The translations under genes were made by a program, and so were the position numbers. Under the pieces are notes generated by a model. It did not search any database. It worked only from the letters and a program-made list of their open reading frames with translations, and was not told the origin of the DNA. Shown here piece after piece: positions 5,626 to 5,896 of a stretch of 5,896 nt of DNA. Positions within the stretch are counted from its first letter, which is position 1. Each line of letters starts with the position of its first letter. Source of the DNA: Methanothrix sp. (GTDB lineage: Archaea; Halobacteriota; Methanosarcinia; Methanotrichales; Methanotrichaceae); NCBI GenBank assembly GCA_028688535.1, contig JAQTXY010000138.1, positions 1 through 5,896 on the forward strand, given 5' to 3'.

Positions 5626-5894
5626 TCTTTTGCGCTGGCACTTTTAAAAGAAAGCTCGCGGTTTTACGGACACAAGGATATGGAGCTGTAGCAGAAGAGG
5701 AGCGCCCCGACCGTAAGCCGCACTACCTCTGGGCGGCCAATGGCAGATGGTCAGGGCACATCATTCATCCCATTTTGGCAAGTGAGCGCTGCAAGAGCAA
5801 TATGGTAAAGGAGGCCTTTGCACTACTCGCCCACATTCACGACATCATCGTACATAGTAATAAATCTTTTGCTATTAGTATGAAAGATATATAA
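5619..5894 (+). pseudogene. Open frame without a start, possible gene remnant
   Basis: This frame overlaps the last codons of the TPR gene and stays open for 91 codons until TAA at 5892-5894. It has no ATG before 5802, no ribosome binding site, and only a CTG at its upstream end. From about 5697 the reading (EERPDRKPHYLWAANGRW, then HIIHPILASERC) has C- or G-rich third positions and a protein-like composition, unlike random sequence. I do not recognise the family. It could be the tail of a gene whose 5' part was lost or frameshifted (TAG at 5689-5691 in a neighbouring frame), or chance. Nothing convincing was seen on the other strand of 5626-5896. Confidence 0.3.
5641..5650. repeat. Perfect 10-bp palindrome CTTTTAAAAG
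   Basis: This AT-rich palindrome lies 16 bases after the TPR stop codon. It contains both a short T-run and a TATA-like TTTAAAA, so it might end the TPR transcript or promote something downstream. It is short enough to be chance. Confidence 0.25.
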
Positions 5895-5896
5895 AG

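Noticed and set aside
5855..5880. AT-rich inverted repeat TAATA/TATTA (5858-5862, 5873-5877)
   Set aside because: Five AT pairs in AT-rich DNA are expected by chance, and it lies within the open frame near the window end.

Overview
The window looks like a piece of a methanogenic archaeal chromosome, most likely from a Methanothrix/Methanosaeta-like organism. This is inferred from three things: the secreted tetratricopeptide-repeat (TPR) protein style, the CARDB-like surface protein, and a nitrogenase-superfamily operon that is not a true nitrogenase. No rRNA, tRNA, CRISPR array or insertion sequence was seen. All genes lie on the + strand. The taxon is recognised by protein flavour only, not by a marker gene.

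Bases 1-321 carry no gene. They are AT-rich and hold several inverted repeats, a T-run and TATA-like boxes, and read as the end of an upstream unit plus the promoter and leader of the operon that follows. Bases 322-3598 form a tight three-gene operon: a NifD-like component 1 protein, a NifK-like component 1 protein and a NifH-like iron protein, with stop/start overlap or near-overlap at both junctions. The iron protein keeps its ATP-binding loop and both [4Fe-4S] cysteines. The NifD-like subunit keeps the three P-cluster-type cysteines but has lost both residues that hold FeMo-cofactor. The NifK-like subunit keeps only one cysteine near a cluster position. This fits an ATP-driven two-component reductase built like the dark protochlorophyllide reductase, with a simple Fe-S cluster and an unknown substrate, not a dinitrogen reductase. 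It also differs from the F430 enzyme CfbCD, whose component 1 is a single homodimeric protein. This operon is the main object of interest.

After a 133-base spacer come three genes for exported proteins: a cysteine-rich protein with a C-terminal PAN/Apple-like domain (3732-4451), a small CARDB-like protein (4482-4970), and a five-repeat TPR protein (5047-5625). The first two are close enough to be co-transcribed. The TPR gene follows a hairpin and appears to have its own promoter, possibly giving a leaderless transcript. None of the three has an obvious link to the reductase operon.

The last 271 bases hold no gene with a convincing start. One + strand frame stays open from 5619 to a TAA at 5892-5894 and has coding-like composition, so it may be a gene remnant.
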